This document shows, one piece after another, positions 6,087 through 8,079 of a DNA stretch of 8,079 bases. A program made the position numbers and the translations under genes. This stretch comes from an uncultured Christensenellaceae bacterium (GTDB lineage Bacteria > Bacillota > Clostridia > Christensenellales > Christensenellaceae). Location: positions 1 to 8,079 of the forward strand of contig CAKSBK010000034.1 of NCBI GenBank assembly GCA_934438035.1. The letters are read 5' to 3'. Below the pieces are notes generated by a model. That model ran no database searches and was not told the origin of the DNA. It saw nothing but the letters and a program-made list of their open reading frames with translations. Each line of letters starts with the position of its first letter. Positions within the stretch are counted from its first letter, which is position 1.

Positions 6087-8079
6087 ATGGTATACCGCGT
6101 GTTTGTCGAAAAGAAAAAAGGGCTTGACAACGAGGCAAGGGCTCTTCTTTCGGAATTAAGAGACGTACTTAAAATAAAAGGGCTTACGGACGTAAGAATT
6201 ATTAACCGCTACGACGTTGAAAACGTAGACGAGAAGCTCTTCGAGTATGCTAAAAGAACGGTCTTTTCCGAGCCTCAGCTTGACCTTGTTAACGCAATGG
6301 ACGAGATAGATCCGGACGGAGCGAAAATTTTTGCCGTCGAATATCTTCCCGGTCAGTTTGACCAGAGGGCGGATTCCGCGGCGCAGTGTATACAGATAAT
6401 TTCCCGAAAAGACAGACCCGTCGTTAAAACGGCGAGGGTATACATGCTTTACGGGCAGATCAGCGACGGGGACGTGGAAAAGATAAAGCGCCACGTGATT
6501 AACCCCGTCGAGGCCCGGCAAGCAAGGCTGGAAAAACCGGATACGCTCAAAGCTTACTACGAAATCCCCAAAACCGTCGAAACGCTGACGGGCTTTAACG
6601 AGCTTTCGCACGAGGGGCTTAAGGAATTTTTAAGCAAATATGCTCTTGCTATGGACATTGACGACATAGCCTTTTGCCAAAATTATTTTAAAAGCGAAAA
6701 AAGAGATCCCACTATCACCGAAATTAGGATGATAGACACATACTGGTCGGATCATTGCCGTCATACGACTTTTTTAACGACTATAGACGGCGTGCATTTT
6801 GAAGATAAATTATTGCAGGACGCATATGACGACTATATTTCCGTAAGAAAAGAGCTCAACAGATTAAAGCCCGTAAACCTGATGGATATAGCCACGATTG
6901 CGGCGAAGTATTTAAAAAAGACGGGCAAGCTTACAAAGCTTGACGAATCCGAAGAAATTAACGCCTGCACGGTAAAAATGAAGGTGGACGTTGACGGAAA
7001 GGAAGAGGATTGGCTTCTTCTGTTTAAAAACGAAACTCACAACCACCCGACGGAGATCGAGCCGTTCGGCGGCGCCGCAACGTGTATCGGCGGAGCTATC
7101 AGAGACCCGCTTTCGGGAAGAGCTTACGTATACGGCGCAATGAGAGTAACGGGTGCGGCAGACCCGACAAAGCCCATTGAAGATACGCTTAAGGGCAAGC
7201 TTCCGCAGAGAAAAATAGTTACCACGGCAGCGGCGGGATATTCCTCATACGGCAACCAAATAGGCCTTGCGACGGGCATTGTAGACGAGCTTTACCACCC
7301 GGGCTACGCCGCAAAAAGAATGGAGATAGGCGCGGTTATAGCCGCCGCTCCCGAAAGAAACGTAAGAAGAGAATGCCCTGTTCCGGGTGATATCGTAATA
7401 CTTTTGGGCGGAAAAACGGGAAGAGACGGCTGCGGCGGAGCGACGGGCTCTTCAAAGTCACATACCGTAAATTCGCTTGAAACCTGCGGCGCAGAGGTTC
7501 AAAAGGGAAACGCTCCCGAGGAAAGAAAGCTTCAGAGACTTTTCAGAAACAAAGAGGCCTCTTTAATGATAAAGCGCTGCAACGACTTCGGTGCGGGCGG
7601 CGTTTCCGTAGCGATAGGCGAGCTTGCGGACGGTCTTGACATTAACCTTGACGCAGTTCCCAAAAAGTACGACGGCCTTACGGGAACGGAGCTTGCGATA
7701 AGCGAATCTCAGGAGAGAATGGCTGTAGTAGTCGCTCCGGAGGACGAAAAGAGGTTTATCGAGCTTGCGGGGGAAGAAAACTTAGAGGCGACGGTCGTTG
7801 CAAAGGTTAAAGAAAACCCGAGGCTTACCATGCGTTGGAACGGAAACGTAATCGTCGACGTTTCAAGGGAATTTTTAAACTCAAACGGAGCGGAAAAGCA
7901 TATTAAAATAAGCGCCGCAAAGGCGGAGGATTATAAAAAAGCGCCCGTAAAGAGCTTTAAAGAAGAATATAAAAAGCTTGCGGGGGACCTAAACATATGT
8001 TCAAAAAGAGGTCTTTCCGAGAGGTTTGATTCAACAATCGGCGCAGGCACCGTTCTTATGCCCTTCGGCGGTAAATATC
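6087..8079 (+). CDS. purL: Phosphoribosylformylglycinamidine synthase, large single-chain type, 3' partial
   Basis: PurL converts FGAR, glutamine and ATP to FGAM (fourth step). The frame from ATG 6087 is open to the window edge, giving 664 residues with no stop. Full-length single-chain enzymes run to about 1,250 residues or more, so the second AIRS-like half and the C-terminal glutamine amidotransferase would lie beyond the window. The N-terminal PurS-like region is followed by YLPGQFDQRADSAAQC (about 86-101). The FGAR-binding and catalytic segment TYWSDHCRHTTF (about 218-229) has His223 and His226. The nucleotide and Mg region FKNETHNHPTEIEPFGG spans about 313-329. Further motifs are GRDGCGGATGSSKSHT (about 445-460), CNDFGAGGVSVAIGEL (about 498-513) and ISESQERMAVV. 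The N-terminus, MVYRVFVEKK, matches Clostridia-type PurL. This is a single-chain form, unlike the three-part PurS/PurQ/PurL of B. subtilis. It begins 2 bases after the purD stop. Confidence 0.96.
   Translation, partial: MVYRVFVEKKKGLDNEARALLSELRDVLKIKGLTDVRIINRYDVENVDEKLFEYAKRTVFSEPQLDLVNAMDEIDPDGAKIFAVEYLPGQFDQRADSAAQCIQIISRKDRPVVKTARVYMLYGQISDGDVEKIKRHVINPVEARQARLEKPDTLKAYYEIPKTVETLTGFNELSHEGLKEFLSKYALAMDIDDIAFCQNYFKSEKRDPTITEIRMIDTYWSDHCRHTTFLTTIDGVHFEDKLLQDAYDDYISVRKELNRLKPVNLMDIATIAAKYLKKTGKLTKLDESEEINACTVKMKVDVDGKEEDWLLLFKNETHNHPTEIEPFGGAATCIGGAIRDPLSGRAYVYGAMRVTGAADPTKPIEDTLKGKLPQRKIVTTAAAGYSSYGNQIGLATGIVDELYHPGYAAKRMEIGAVIAAAPERNVRRECPVPGDIVILLGGKTGRDGCGGATGSSKSHTVNSLETCGAEVQKGNAPEERKLQRLFRNKEASLMIKRCNDFGAGGVSVAIGELADGLDINLDAVPKKYDGLTGTELAISESQERMAVVVAPEDEKRFIELAGEENLEATVVAKVKENPRLTMRWNGNVIVDVSREFLNSNGAEKHIKISAAKAEDYKKAPVKSFKEEYKKLAGDLNICSKRGLSERFDSTIGAGTVLMPFGGKY

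Noticed and set aside
6156..6611. 151-residue open frame on the minus strand opposite purL
   Set aside because: It lies fully inside a well-conserved purL segment, has no recognisable motif, and is a frame shadow. The other minus-strand frames in the window were rejected for the same reason.

Overview
The window is a gap-free stretch of a de novo purine nucleotide biosynthesis operon, with every gene on the + strand. It starts inside purM and ends inside purL. Between these lie purN, a PurO-type IMP cyclohydrolase, purB, a stand-alone AICAR transformylase (the C-terminal half of a normal PurH) and purD. No intergenic gap exceeds about 17 bases, and no RNA gene, mobile element, repeat array, CRISPR or terminator is visible.

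Organism: most likely an anaerobic Clostridia-type Firmicute, perhaps an uncultured gut lineage of the Lachnospiraceae or Oscillospiraceae kind. This is inferred from strong AAGGAG-type ribosome binding sites, heavy use of AGA (Arg) and ATA (Ile) alongside GCG and ACG, TGA and TAA used as ordinary stops, the SFCGKG-type PurN, the large single-chain PurL, and the pairing of PurO with a solo AICAR transformylase. The species cannot be named from the window.

Layout: 1-824 purM (5' end missing); 821-1438 purN; 1435-2151 purO-like; 2160-3596 purB; 3608-4792 AICAR transformylase; 4810-6084 purD; 6087-8079 purL (3' end missing). The first two junctions are ATGA stop/start overlaps. The later junctions carry clear Shine-Dalgarno sequences that overlap or closely follow the preceding stop.

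Pathway logic: PurD, PurN, PurL and PurM carry PRA through GAR, FGAR and FGAM to AIR. PurB, the AICAR transformylase and the PurO-like enzyme carry SAICAR through AICAR and FAICAR to IMP. The remaining steps (PurF, PurE/PurK and PurC) are not in the window and probably lie upstream of purM or elsewhere. The most notable feature is that the last two steps, usually fused in PurH, are done by two separate proteins. The cyclohydrolase resembles the archaeal PurO family, and purB sits between the two. PurB and the AICAR transformylase both resemble animal enzymes more than the E. coli forms. I see no clearly novel system; this is a housekeeping operon with an informative variant architecture.
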